Numbered from the stretch's first letter, positions 1-13,107 are shown. The stretch: DNA of 64,000 nucleotides from Plecoglossus altivelis (GCA_036571765.1 BROE01000022.1:7296377-7360376), one strand, 5' to 3'. The notes: generated by a model not told the origin, from the letters alone. Made by a program: numbers and translations.

Positions 1-1080
1 AGGAATCCTAAAATTGACGCATTAACCTAAATTCAATTTGCACCAAGGGCAGTCCGTGAATGTAAGTAGGCTAAATTGTTCGCCACTTGATGTCGCCGTG
101 GACCAACAGCGATATTATCCTTGCCGTTGTTGCCCTAAATTATATCTCTGTATTTTACTATTGTTGTAATTGTGTATGGTTTTCAGTCTGAACTAGAACG
201 AATGGGCATTTCGACAACTAAAACTGATTTTATGATCCCATTTTTATTATAAGATAGCCTTGAATGATAGCGAGCATACTTTTGCGATTGAACCGGAGTG
301 AGCGCTCCCGCAATTTGACCACGCCTCTTTAAACGAACGACTCCGCCCCTGTGCACCGGTGTCCAAGGTTGCGCCATTAGCTACAATTAGAGATGCCTTG
401 TATATGAAGTCCCTACAAAATACAAAAGTCATATTAAACGTGAAGGACTACATTATCCATAACCATAACATCAAAACGAATATATATTTTTTTACTGGCT
501 TCTACCTATTTCTGAGAAGTTGAGGTTTCCCTTCATTCCAACTTCATATTTTATGCCTGTCTGGACACTGCTCCTCAGTTGGCTCTGGTATGCTGTGCTT
601 TTGACTACTAAGGCCCTGCAGGTAGGCTACAGGATGCACTACTGAATTGGCGATGCTCAGTTGGTAAGACATTTGCAGGATACCAGCGCACTGCAGTTGG
701 GACTTTTAAAAAGATAACCCCTGACATAATTGTACGAGAAAACTGAACGTAAAATGTTAATTACTATTTCTTTTTCACGTAGCCTACTCACATATGGCCC
801 TGCGGGCTAACAATATCAATGGACAAACGAGGGCGTGTTCATACGAACTAGAACGCCCATTATCAAGAAACGCGCAGTTGCAACCAACCAAGACTCTGCC
901 TGGCAGGCAACGGGAACGGGCTCAGTTGAAAGTCAGAAACCCATTATTTGGAATCCACTTATTTCACCTTTTCGATGTTCAATATTCTTTTTCATAAATG
1001 TAAGGGATTGTAAATATTATTGTATCGGTACGAGATCACAACTATTGATTCGTCTCAGCCAATGGTTTCTGTGGCTTGCG
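1..1080. other. Upstream intergenic sequence, no gene recognised
   Basis: AT-rich sequence upstream of the inferred ptpn4 first exon. I see no exon-like reading frame with splice sites on either strand and no recognisable repeat family. A CCAAT motif at 1059-1063 lies about 50-80 bases before the likely start of transcription. Confidence 0.5.
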
Positions 1081-1110
1081 TAAGGAATATTCGTCGCCGA
1101 GCTAGTCGGA
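1055..1110 (+). promoter_or_regulatory. ptpn4: Probable ptpn4 core promoter region
   Basis: A CCAAT box (1059-1063) is followed by a locally GC-rich stretch (about 1092-1140) and then by an exon-like sequence ending in a strong donor at 1308. There is no TATA box. The placement is inferred from the donor and composition only, because the transcription start cannot be read from sequence. Confidence 0.3.
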
Positions 1111-1307
1111 GAATCGAACCAGGAGGCCCCGCGCAGCTGAATGTGAATGAAGGCTCGAACTCGAAGTGATAAAGATGAGGTTTTGTGGGAGTTCGCAGCG
1201 GGTGAACTGAAGTTGGATTTTCAGTCTCACGCCCTCAGCTTACTTTCTTCTATAGCAAAACAATCCTATTCATTAAAAACTGGACACTCCTGGAACTGTT
1301 TATGACG
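1110..1307 (+). other. ptpn4: Probable 5' untranslated exon 1 of ptpn4
   Basis: The sequence ends at a consensus donor (ACG|GTGAGT, cut after 1307). The next ptpn4 exon begins at 13091 behind a good acceptor and has only 17 untranslated bases before its ATG, so an upstream untranslated exon is required. The GC-rich start, the CCAAT box upstream and the AGCTAGC-rich sequence just downstream (also seen after epb41l5 exon 1) support this choice. The 5' end at 1110 is approximate. It holds a start-stop ATG-TGA (1141-1146) and a 52-codon upstream ORF (1147-1305). Confidence 0.4.
1147..1305 (+). other. 52-codon upstream ORF in the inferred ptpn4 leader
   Basis: An ATG at 1147 opens 52 codons closed by TGA at 1303-1305, two bases before the inferred donor, so the whole ORF would sit in exon 1. 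It is immediately preceded by an overlapping-free ATG-TGA minimal ORF at 1141-1146. The peptide (starts MKARTRSDKDE, ends HSWNCL) matches nothing I recognise. If exon 1 is correct, ribosomes would meet both ORFs before the ptpn4 start, a classical arrangement for lowering translation. Confidence 0.3.
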
Positions 1308-4300
1308 GTGAGTTCTGACTCAATAACAATCTTTACTGAAAAGTAGCAAGCTAGCTTTAGCTTATGCGGTTCGTATCTCATATATGCTAGCACTGGCTAG
1401 CTAACGTTACACTATTACTAGACTAGCTTGCTAAGGTTAGTTAAGCTTTGAGTAATTTGCCACGCTATCTGCTTTTGAGTTCTTACAAGTTAAATTAAGA
1501 TAACCAGTTTAGATACATAGTAAAGGTTGTTAAACATTACTAACCACATGCATATCCCGGTTCGAGACTAGCTTGTAACCTATAACACCATTGAGCTAGC
1601 GGCTAAGTCTAGCTGGGGTTTTACTAGCTTGTAGTTAGCAGTTTTTAACAGTATGAATTTTTAAAACATTAATTTAGCATTTTAAACTAATTGGCAATGC
1701 ATTACATCTACAATTGTAAAATGTAGTCATGCAACATCCCACATGAAGCTTATCCGACTCGCAAAGTGAAGTGGTGGGTCCGGTATAAGGAACGTCAGCT
1801 GAGCTAGCCTATACTGCTGCTGTGTCAAATAAAATCAAGCCAAAGTATGGCATTGCCGTGAAGTACTACGGTATGTGGGGTATTTAACCGTGATCCGCGA
1901 GGCACAATACTACTGACAGTGATGGCCGTTAATGTTGCAGTTTTATATTTCGGATATCTAAACCTTTCACGTCGGTATTATAACATGCCACTCTAATGAC
2001 AAATTCTCGATAGCGGTAGTTGTCACTCAACAATATAAACATATGTTCTTTTCAAATATTGAAGTAAAATTTGGAATTGGTCTTAAATAAGTGTATTTTT
2101 TTTCCGATGACGTAATGTTCACTTCTCATCTTTTGGGTCCCATTTGCGCGCGGCGTGCGTGTCGACTACTGGAACGTTCGAAATCATGTTACTCCATAGG
2201 TGTCTCAAACGTTGTTTTTGGGATAGCCATGACAGCATTTGTAAATAAACGTTGATTGATAGACAAATAAGTCTATGTGAAATTCAAAGTTTATGTTTAT
2301 TTCTGAGAAATTATGGGCGATACATTAAGATAGTTAAAGCCTTCCTAGTGAAACGCCAATCCGTGGATGGAAGGTAGTAACCTCATCCAATATCCCAGAA
2401 GTAAGCAGTCATGTCAACAGTAAGAAACCACTGTGCATGTCTCATTACAAAATATGCGAGAAGCAAGACTAGCTCTAAGACTATTTAAAAGATCTTGTAC
2501 AGAGTAAAACCTGTTTGGAGGGACCCAGCTGGTGAGGCAGAGGTAGCCTGTGACCAGGGTCCTGGCTTAGTGGGTAGCACACCTGAACCAGGCAGGCATC
2601 CCTGCTTTTGAACTGGAGTGTGACTGTATCAGGACTGAGGGAAGAGGGGGACTCAGGTGCTGCTAGGGGTAATTGGCATAGCCTGCACCTGCTAACATGA
2701 GACTTGGCAGGCCTTGAGGGACATTTTGAATCAGCAACACACTGCTTTGGGGACATTTGTTTTTGCCAAGATGTGGATGACATAAGCTAATGGGGCAGTG
2801 TTTAGCTAACATGGAGACTAAATTCATTGTTGCGTTCATTTGCAATGGTAATGTCACGCTTTTATTGTTTCTGTTGCGGATATGGTTTGTAACTATGCAT
2901 TTGTCATGAGTAGCTTTTAAGTATGTCTTGGTTTTATGGAGGTGTGGCCGTATTCGATTTCCAATAAATAATCCTCAAATATCTAATTGGCTAAATATCT
3001 TGCGTCTGAATGTACCAGCAGGACTGCATTTTCGTATGCCGGTTGTTTGATAGGTCTGAATTCAACATCTAACTCACGAGTCAAGACAAAGCTACTTCAA
3101 AAGTTCAACATGGTGTCATACAGAGTAAGAGACGTGAATGAAGACGACTGGGATGTGTCAAAGTAAAGTCATGGTTATACGCCTTGATCACTATCAGCCA
3201 TTCTGTTGCAGTGGAAGCCAGTAAGTGTGAGCAGGCCTATCTTGTGAGTGACAGCTCTGTTGATTCGGCCCAGTAGCTCCTCTGTCTAGAAACATGAGGA
3301 GGCTTCTGCTGGAGCTGGAGATACCATCCTGCTGCTCTCGCTTCACAGACCGTCCATGGACATGCAGAGGAGCTCATTAAGTCCTATATTTATTTACCGA
3401 GGAGAATTTCAAGTCACTCCCATTTTGCATTCGCTTTATCTGATGCAGCACGTTGATATGAACCGAAGCAGGTAGAAAAAGGAGGGAAAATGTAGGCTAT
3501 CAGGATGGGTGATCATAATATCATGCTGCTTCTAGCTAAATCTCAGGGAGGCAATGCACAGCTGTGTTTACTCACTCAAGCTATCACACCCTCACTCACT
3601 CAACACCAAACCAAGGGTGTTTTGGCTGGAAAATGCATTTCCTAAACTGTGCGAGGCTTGGATTGATTGTCAACATGATGAGTAGGCGTACACTTCATTC
3701 GACTGGCCGTGTCCAAATGATTTCGCCAAATCATATTACTACTCAAATCAAGCTTCCCATTTATAGTCCTATTGATGCTAGCCAGACTTAAGCCACGGCC
3801 CCTCAAATGTTGCATTCAGGAAACGAGGGCTTGTACTTTCCGACCCTGCCCTCCGGTTTGTGTACATTGTCCTGCTTAATAGGGCGATGCATAAGGAATC
3901 AGACAGAAATGCACCCTGGTTGCATGTTAACGTTGATCTTGGTTACTTTCCAATTCTTACACAATTAATAAGTAGAAATGAAAGATGCTGCTGCTCCAGG
4001 CTTTACCCCGTTGTACAATTAGGCTGACTGGGGGTTATGCTGTTTTGTAGATCTTTCAAACGAAAACTCCAAAGGAATCTTTCATAATAGGCTTTAAAGA
4101 ACCACTCGGAGACCGATTGTCCCCGACAGCGTAAACAGGCCCCTTCTCAAGTCTGCTCGTCTGAGACACTGTGTGTCTAACATGTTTATCAAGAAAATAA
4201 AAATAAGCTTCATGTCTGTTTTCAGGAGGTCGGAATGGCCAGAGGTCTTTCCCCAACCATGTCTTCCTGGACGTGTCTCCTGACACCCTCCATATTGTTT

Positions 4301-7300
4301 TACCCAGGCCCTTGGGTCTTGTATTAGGTCAGGCTAGATTAAGTAGCTGTCATAGAAGTGCTCTGGATCCAGCCTGGGGCTGCTGTGGTTTGGGATATGA
4401 AAACAGGTAAGCACATTAAAGGATCAGCATGATCTAGGGCGATTACTGAGGAGGTGGATGGATCGTGCACAACCAGCACTGATTGGGGAAGACCGAACTA
4501 AAGCCAATCGTGCAGGCCATCTATTCATCCATTCACCCATTCATACGAAAACTTCAAAGCTGTCTTCACATTCCTGTCATTAGTTGAATAAACCGAAGAT
4601 GAAGGATGGTCAAGGAGTGACCACATTTAACAAGAAGTTGACCATGATTTAGGGACCTCATTTAACATGAAATGAGCATCTCCTTCTTCAAAGGCCCTTG
4701 GTCCTCAGAGGTAGACAGCAAGCGATGTTCTGATCTCCAGCGTTGGGGCTGAATCCCCCCAGGCCATGACCCCCCTCCCAGGACCTTGATGTTCCTGCTA
4801 TGACATGGCTTTGATGTAGCTTTGCCTTTGCATTCTCCTTGAGTTATGTCAAGCTGGATGTTTGCGATATTTATATCAGATCACTTGATATCCTGCAAAT
4901 GGCACAACGGGGTAAGAACAAAGTCTTGAGTGTTTAATGTAGTTCTAGGCTGTGCATTACATAGTAGTCAACTCAAGTGGAGGCTATACATGAGGCTTGT
5001 TTCATTTCTGAAGTCCTGTGATGAAAACCAGGGCTTTGCAACAGAATGGGCTGGTTTTCCAGAGTAGAAATGTAGGCTTTGTTACGATGTCATGCCTGCC
5101 CAAAATGTATCTTCCGGGCTGGTCTTCTGAAAGAAGCCAGCTTTCCCTGCTCTGTGCTCGTGGCAAACCTGTGACTGGAGTTTCCTGTTCACGAAACATA
5201 ATTTAATTACTGACGAGCCATTTGACCATGGTCCTGCACCAGACAAAGCTAGGGAAAAGGCTTGGATCTAGGGAATGTAATGCCATGGCTTCCATAAAGT
5301 GCCCTCTTAGCCAGCCCACGCTCATCTCTGGCATGGAGGCCTACATTTTCTGTACCTCATCTCATATTTTGCAGCAACTTCAAGTGCTGCGCTTGTTGTG
5401 ACTTGCCTGTCCTCTCTCCCTGTCCTCCCCTCTCCCCCACACACCTAGCACACCAGCACACCTCGACCACCTCAGCCCCGTTGTGTAGCGGAGGGAAGCT
5501 GCAGGCAGCTCCTGTTCAGTCAGGGTGCTGCAGCAGCCTGAACGCCAAAAGGGCCAAGACGTCTCCTGCCACCCTATCAATAACCAGCTTTAAACCTCTG
5601 ACCAGAGGAAACTCAAGTCCTCAGACAGCCTCTTCCTAGAACAGTTACACCAAAGGTCATTTGTTGATCTTTCCAGATTTACAAACGATCCTGCTGAGTT
5701 ATTACAAGGGCTACCTTTTTCTTTTTCAGACTTTTCTGTATTTTATAGAGGAAAAGCGAGTCGATTTGGGAAAACAAAAGCAAATATTATGTCTAGATGA
5801 TGCTATTTAAAGAAATACTCATGCCTTTTTAAACTAACCTAATCTATCTCTGAATTCCCTGCTGCCAGGAATGTTTTCGTTCTGTCCTCAGTTTAAACCC
5901 TTGGATCCCTGTTCTATAGGCCTGTGTGTCTCAAATGGTGTATTCCTTTCTCTTCCCATAACTTTCCTTAGTCAACATATCGGTGCCAAATGTAGCTTGA
6001 GGCCGTGAAAATGTTGGTCTGCCTGTCACGGCGTGTGTGTGCGTAAGCAGAGACATGGGCAAGATGATAGTGTGTTTGTGAGCAGTGGATGACGGAGAGA
6101 GAGAGAGAGTATGTGTGCCCGTGTTTGAAACCGAGATCAAAACTGCTATGAACAGGGTTTTGGGGATGTTTGGGAGACGCCCTCCCCAGTCGCTCCACCT
6201 TCCACCCAGCCTGGCCGTCTGTTCCCAAGCGGAGCTTCGCAGCCCAACCCGCCCTTAGCTCACAGTCAAACAAGAAAACAGTCCAGTATTTATGGTCCTG
6301 CAAACACTAACCTACCCCAGCCAGTAAGAAGCCGAGCTGTTTTTCCGAGGTTACGGACTAGATTCTACATGCTTCCTTTGCACTCATGAGTCGTAACGAA
6401 ACGAGCTGCTTTAAATCGCTGGAGTGTCACCGTCTCCTGAACATGTCTCTTATTGGAATCCTGGAGGAGAACGAGGTGTTTTCAGAAGGCCTGGGTCGTC
6501 GTGTTTTGGAGAGCGGTCTTGGTTTTGTGTGTTGCGTACCGTATGCTCTGCGCGGAGTGTGAGGGAGATGGACTGCTTTTGCATGCTATTTTCCCCACCA
6601 GGGATAATAACAGAAGCTGTTACATTCTTGTGGTTTCTCTAATTTCAGCGCCAGGCCAAGTCTGCCTCTCTTGCTCGCTCGCTCGCTCGCTCGCTCGCTC
6701 GCTGCTGTAGTCCCCCGCAGCTCAGCAGTCCCTATCATGCAGGCCAGGTTTACCAAGGGCAGATGGAGCCAGTAATATTCCACACCAAGCCTTTTCTGCT
6801 CCATCACAAACTCCATGCTGGTAGCCAGGATCGTTTTTATTTGTGATACGAATGGATGCAGTCTTATACGTAGCTCAGCTAGTTAGCACCACAGTATGAT
6901 CGCGGCTCATTTGAAGTTACAACTCATTAGCCTCCTTGACCCTGCTTGGTTACCATCTTCTTGTACTCTTGGAACGTCTTGGTCGTGGGTTTGACTTGCC
7001 AGTCCTCCTGCTGTACCATGTCAGCTTCTCTGATAGTGATCTTGATGGCTACCTGTGGAACTTCCAACCTAGCGAGAGGAGCCCGCACAACACAGTCTGT
7101 TCTGTGCAGCGCCGCGGGCTCGAATGCCTGTACATGTCTCAAAGAATAATTTCTGCACATGTTTTATCTCCTTGGCCCTAGATGAGTTCTCACTGCTTTT
7201 CTGCGCAGTGTTATGCAAATCACAAACTTCCATCGCTGCGTCGAGATGAATAAAAATGCCCTGAAACGAGTCCAACAGGAAGCTTGTTTTATGGCATTGG

Positions 7301-8378
7301 GATGCAATTGCTAGTTTGAAACATCTGTTTGAATGGACTCTCACCAGTAGATTAGTCTGTAATCCCCTACCTCAGTGAGGACATAGTAGCTTTAAGGCAG
7401 TGTTGCAAGGCTTGGGGGACCTACCGTTCTTACATTATGCATCCGTAGAAGTGCTGGCATCAGCTACATTTGCAAGGCCTATTGGGCCACTTTCTTAGCC
7501 AACACATGTACGTACCCAGACACACACACACAAAATCTGTGTACGATGTGTGCAGTATTATCAGTGTGACTGCCTGAAAGCCTTATTGCTGCCTGCAGCG
7601 CAGCTAACCATAAGAACATGCTAAAGGCAGTCCATCTCTCCAAGGTGAACATGTGCGTGCGTAAGACAATTAATTTTTACGCCTTTTAGTGAGCAGCTGG
7701 TGTGTTTCTGCGAGCAGGAAGCTGTTAGCGACGTTGGTGTAGCAAGACAGAAACCAACCTTGAAGACCAAGCAGGCCTATAAAGATGAGTTTGGGAATTA
7801 TTATAGCTACCTTGTTTGACTGTTACGTAGTCTAGACCAGCTGTATCTAAATCCCCAGATCTGCTCTCCTAGACAGAGAATTAGCCAAGCTGACAGGGGC
7901 TGGTGTGATTGGCTGACTGGGTCACTGTCTGCTCTCTTTGCTCTCTTCCTCTGTGGATCGGTGAATGGTCAGCAGGGAGACCGGTCAGATAGCTGTTACT
8001 CCCCAATATAGGCTTGGTCACATTCGGTCAGGATACCAATGGCGATCGTTGTCGCCCTCCGTCAAAACTAGGCTCATCTCATAGCAGTCGTTAGGTGTCC
8101 CAATGTCAGTCCAGCGTGCTGGCTGCCACTGACTCCGGCACAAGCCCTGCCTCCGTGCACACGCAACAGGGGGTGGGAGAGTGGCACGGCGCACCTGGCC
8201 TCCCTGCCGTGACAGCTGCCGGGCAGGAATGTGCAAGGTCGAGGAGGATGCGGGTGGAAATTCGCAGCGTGATCAGAACACGACCCTCTAACATTTAAAG
8301 CTGCCGTCGTAAGCAGAAAAAAAAGCGGAAAAAAAATCCAGGGGAATGTGCTGTTTTAATCAAAGGTATGTTTCTGTT

Positions 8379-8382
<4 letters not shown>

Positions 8383-8443
<61 letters not shown>
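8383..8443 (+). repeat. (TC)n microsatellite
   Basis: About 30 uninterrupted TC units in ptpn4 intron 1. Confidence 0.96.
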
Positions 8444-8446
<3 letters not shown>

Positions 8447-10182
8447 CTGACTCTGCCCAGGAGAAGAGAGGAGCTCTTGTTTCGCACCTACAGCTCCTCA
8501 GTGATGTTGTGGGACTAACCGAACCAAGCACTTTTCACAGTGCAGGCCGGCTAGATCGCACACCTGCGCTTAGCAGAGCTTACAACGTCCACGCTCAAGT
8601 TCAGGGTTTTCTGTCGTTAAAGACAGTGGTTAAGGAGAGCTCAAGGTAGCAATTCATTTGATCAGTCATATCCACGAGTCTGCAACGTCGCGTGCTCAGA
8701 AGATTGCGCCCGAGGTTTATGAATGAGGAACATGACGAGCGGGAGACCGTGCACGACCTGCTTTTTCCAGTCACACCACACAGTCAATACATGACTTACA
8801 AGAATGGTTATAAGATGGTTCTACATTGACTCTCAGATAACCTGCTTGTTGAAGAGTGACAAGAGTTAGCAGAAAGAAGAATAAACGGTTCCTCAGGACC
8901 ATCGATGAATAGTACGGTCAAAGGTTTGGCTGGTGAATGTTTGACAGAATAGAAGGCTGAACACATGTCAGGACAACTGGCCCCCCCCGCCCCCCCGCCG
9001 CTTTCCCTGCCCCCACATCCCCTCTTCCACAGATCATTGCGCCACGACTGTTTTGGAGGTGGGTTAAGGTAAAAATAGACCAGCAGTGTGTTATCTCTGC
9101 TAGACCAATACACGGCTGTGGCCAGGAGCCCACTGTAGGGGTTAGAGGTTAGGCCAGTCCCAGTTTCAACATCAGACCCTTCCAGCAACACAGGCTCATA
9201 GGGGTCATGTCTACAGAGGGTATAGAGCCATGGACATGTGTCCCTGTCTTACTCACAAATTGGTGAAGGTCCCAGAGGTTATTTACCAGCGTGCAGCTTC
9301 TGTGAGACCATGTGATGTCTCATGTGATGTCTTAAATATCACCTCAAATATCAAGAAGGCATGGCTTTTAAATCGACATCATCTCCAGCTCAGATCTCTC
9401 TCACTCTCTTTCCATCGTCCACTCTTGTTAGCGGACTACCATCTTCAGTGTATGGACCCTTTCAGATACGCTTATACATTTGAACATCCTCCAAATTCGC
9501 ACAGTGTGCTTTTAGTAAAGTCTGGCTTGGGACTGGGAACAGACAGTAAAGGCACATTTCTGCACCCGCGAAACACTCTGGTCTCCAAACCGACACAGCC
9601 AATGTTCACTGTGAGCCAGTGGAAAGGAAGCAGGGGCAGGGAGAGTCAAGAGTTGTTTTGGCCAAGAGGAGGAGAAGTGACAAACCTGTGTGCATTCATT
9701 TGGCAGCTCAGCCACAGGAAGCAGCAGGCCCTGAAAGGTCAGGTCAGGAGTGGCAGCTTGCCCCAGCACCACAGAGAGAGCGGCCCAACGCAGCATCGGC
9801 CTGGGCCCACACGGCCACATGACCTTTCAACACAGCCTGTGCTCCGGGAATACGTTCAACTTAGAACTACGGCTTATCCTTTTTCTGATAGAGAGAGAGA
9901 GACAGAGACACACAGCGAGAGAGAGAAAAAGAGAGAGAGCGAGCAAGGCTCTCTCTTCTGTTTGCATGGTTGGAAAGTAACAGCACCTCCATCTCCCACC
10001 CCCACTGCCACCTTCCTCTGAGTCTCCGTGTGAATGGCTTTGAGAAAGATTGAATGGTCTTGCAGTCGAGCTGATGGTTGTAATTTGCATAATGGCCTGT
10101 TCTGTTGTGACAGCTTGAGTTGAGGTTGAAAGAAAGCAGACAGCAAACACACACAAAACATTTACCCAGAGTGGGAGGATGC

Positions 10183-10258
10183 TGTGTGTGTGTGTGTGTT
10201 TGCGTGTGTGTGTGTGTGTTTGCGTGTGTGTGTGTGTGTTTGCGTGCATGTTTGTGTG
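10183..10258 (+). repeat. TG repeat with 20-bp higher-order period
   Basis: Three units of a TG run ending TTTGCG, then a degenerate end (GCATGTTTGTGTG). Confidence 0.9.
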
Positions 10259-10596
10259 ATGGGAGGGGGTCTGAATAAGAGAGGCCTCTGAGACTGTCAG
10301 CTAAATAACTGGTGGTCTCTGATTAGTGTAGATCAGTGCTAATGTGACCAGGGTAACTGAAGCGCTGTCCTTACTGTTAGTCAGTCTCTTATCCCAGTCC
10401 CCCAAGTGACTGGCTGCTGTCTTCTTGGAAGTCTAAATGCAGGACATTCATTAAAAAAGCTCCAATTGCGCTCAGCCGAATAACGTATTTGCTCTTTGAT
10501 CAAACAATGGCTACTTTTGAAGGGCTGAACCATGATGGTTAACTAGAACAAACTGTCCTTACCACGGATGGAATCCTTGTAACCTATTTCCCAGCC

Positions 10597-10683
10597 ACAG
10601 ACTCCGCCCCAGTCCCAGACTCCGCCTCAGACTCCGCCCCAGACTCCGCCCCAGCCCCAGACTCCGCCCCAGACTCCGCCCCA
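10597..10683 (+). repeat. 12-bp GC-box minisatellite (CAGACTCCGCCC)
   Basis: Six copies of AGACTCCGCC, some joined by CCAGTC or CCAGCC. Each copy contains CCGCCC or CCGCCT, resembling an Sp1/KLF GC box. Confidence 0.9.
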
Positions 10684-13090
10684 TGTTCTTCTGTTTTGAT
10701 GACGGTCTTCGGTTCTAACCAGGAAGATTCCTCTGTGGACACTGTCCTCACGGGTGTCCCTTTTGCAGATGCCAGCAGAGATATTTTTGTTTCCCCCAGC
10801 AAAATGTTTCGTAACGTGTGATGCCCTTGCACACGGTGGTAAGATTCCAGTAACGGAGCCTTGAGCAGGAAAACATTCACACCTAGTTTGGAGTGACCGC
10901 CCACATATTATTATTTTTATGCACCACAAGGCTTTTTTTCCCCCCCGGTTGTTATTCCAGTAGTGTTGGTCTCAGTAGTCAGTGCGATCATTATTCTGCG
11001 GTAGTCTGCTGGTGTCGCATACTGGGTTCCTCCTAACTACAGACTCTGTTTCAGCTGACAGCATGACAACATGCAAAGAGAGGAGCTTTTTCTAGAGGGG
11101 CCGTCTCACATCGTGATGGATCACCCGCAGTCTTAAGGCTCCGTACGCGTTTACTACCGAGCGGGCCCCACAATGGCTGATGTCCGGCTGCCCCCCTAAA
11201 TGAGGTCGAAGTTCAAACGCTACCCACATTCCCTAAACAACCCCCCTCCCCCCCTCTCTCTCCTTGGACACGAAACAGGTTTGGGCCTCTGTGCTGTCCC
11301 TTTGTGCTCGTTTCCACTGGTCTGGCCTAGATTCTAGCGTTAAGCTATTCCACTGCTATCTTCCTCCTTCTTACCTATTTGGCTAACTAGGCTAGGAATA
11401 GCAACTGTCTCAGCCTTGTCGTGTCAGACTAGGTACTCGGTCTGAAATAATTGTCACAAGAGTTTTGCCAGGCCTTACTGTAATCGCGCGTGTGTGAGTG
11501 CGTGTGCGCTTCGTGATGCCCGTCTTGTAGCAGGGTGTGTTGAGTGATTCCGTGTTTTTGCTTGGGCTGTCATAGCCAATTAAGTGCCTCCAGCGAAGGC
11601 TGAGGATCTGAAGACAAACCTCTGTTACCATGTTTAAAAGATGCCTTTCATACATGTCAGCAGCTGTCTGCAGATCAGCCTAGCTGGGATCCACATCCTC
11701 CTGTCTTTGTGCACCAGCTCTGGCCCAATAGCGCTCCGGCCTACAGACACTCTGCATTTCCTTTGGGCTCCGGTAGTATCATCTTGTCTCCGGGCTGTTC
11801 TTTACATCAAGCAGTTGGTGCATTTAGCTGCGGTCAGACATGAGCTGAACCTTGGGCTCGACGCCGTGGCCATTGAGTCCTGACTTTGGTCCAGAGACAA
11901 TTCAATCATTAGGAACGATTCCGCTCGGCAAATTTATAGCCTACATAGTGACCCTACTTAGTGGCATGAAAGATGCATTAGTATGCTCAAATTGAAGGAA
12001 ATGAAATCCCATGCCCGTGCACACTAGACTGACTGTTATGGGCCAGAGGTGCTTAATGCAGTCTTTGTTCATAGATTATCATGCTTCCAATTCAATTCAG
12101 AGATGTCTCTCTGTTGTGCGGAGGCTACATGGATCTTGGGTTGATCCCTGTTGACGGCTGCTCTGATTTAGAGAGGGCAGGAGGGCAGGAGGGGGAGGAG
12201 GGGGAGGGAGGAGGGGGAGGAGGGCAGACGCTGGAGACAGGAAGGCTGCCGGCCCGGCTGTGTTTGCAATAACCTAGAGGACCGGACGAGCCCACCAGTG
12301 AGGGAAGCACTGAAGTCATGAGGCCTGACCACACACACACACACACACACGCACGCATGCATGCATGCACACATGTGCACAGCCCGTCTCTGTGTTTGTA
12401 GGCTCTGCTGACTGTAGCGGAAGCAATAATGGATTCATGGTTCCGGAAAGGTCTCTCTGGGGACTGCAGCCGCCCTCCTGTGCCTGACGGAGCATGTTCT
12501 CTGGGCCTCAGCTCTGACGTGCAGGCGGTGGCGTGGAGCGGCGGCGTGGAGCACAGAACAGGGCTCAGCTGGGCAGCAGTCCTCTCAAAGCCCTGCTCTG
12601 CTCACCCACTCTGATCTGCGCGGTTCGGAAAGGAAATGTTGTTGCCGAATAACACTGTGTACCGGTGTACTCACCCCGGTGCCTCGTGCTTCAATTTCAG
12701 AGACGTCCAGATGTATTGAGAGGGAAGTTAGGCTTTTTCCTCTGGAGGGCAGACTGCATGGTTGTTGTCAGTACTCTGTGATCTGTCAAACGTTTCTGCT
12801 TAGTGCAGGTGCTACCAGCATCGCCGGGCCTCAGGAACTTGCTGGTTGTCTTGTGTTGACATGTCCAAACGTGCTTTGTGTACACCTGTGTGTTACTGGG
12901 AGAATCTAACCTTTCCTAGGAATCCCCCCCACTCCCCAGTACTGTAGTTAGCTTGTCCTTCAGAATCACTATCCACTGAGAAAGTGTCATAGTAAGGTAT
13001 AAGCAAAACAGTCATGTTTTATATGAATGCAGTTCATGATCGTGTCTACTGGCTGACATCCCTGCCTGTGTGTTTCTGCTGGTGTTCCAG

Positions 13091-13107
13091 ACCCTGGTTG
13101 GACCGTG
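13091..13107 (+). other. ptpn4: ptpn4 exon 2, untranslated part
   Basis: The acceptor GTTCCAG ends at 13090; 17 leader bases precede the ATG at 13108. Confidence 0.75.

Larger units (their letters stand above)
1308..13090 (+). other. ptpn4: ptpn4 intron 1 (11.8 kb)
   Basis: No coding exon is recognised in this stretch. It holds AGCTAGC-rich sequence (1345-1640), a CRE-like TGACGTAA with a heat-shock-element-like palindrome (about 2107-2195), (GCTC)n at 6673-6703, (TC)n at 8383-8443, a GA-rich tract (9891-9945), a TG tract with a 20-bp period (10183-10258), a GC-box minisatellite (10597-10683) and a CA/GCAT tract (12331-12372). A 263-codon ORF at 9230-10021 lacks any recognised domain. Confidence 0.4.

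Noticed and set aside
1550..1570. B-box-like CCGGTTCGAGACT
   Set aside because: No A box at the proper distance and no acceptor stem; chance match in AGCTAGC-rich DNA.
6870..7127. tRNA A-box-like TAGCTCAGCTAGTTAGCAC and a B-box-like GGGCTCGAATGCC
   Set aside because: The two motifs are about 240 bases apart, no cloverleaf can be drawn, and no SINE tail is visible. At best a decayed tRNA-derived SINE.
9827..10249. Antisense frames with TH/SL repeats
   Set aside because: Translation of TG and GA repeats only.
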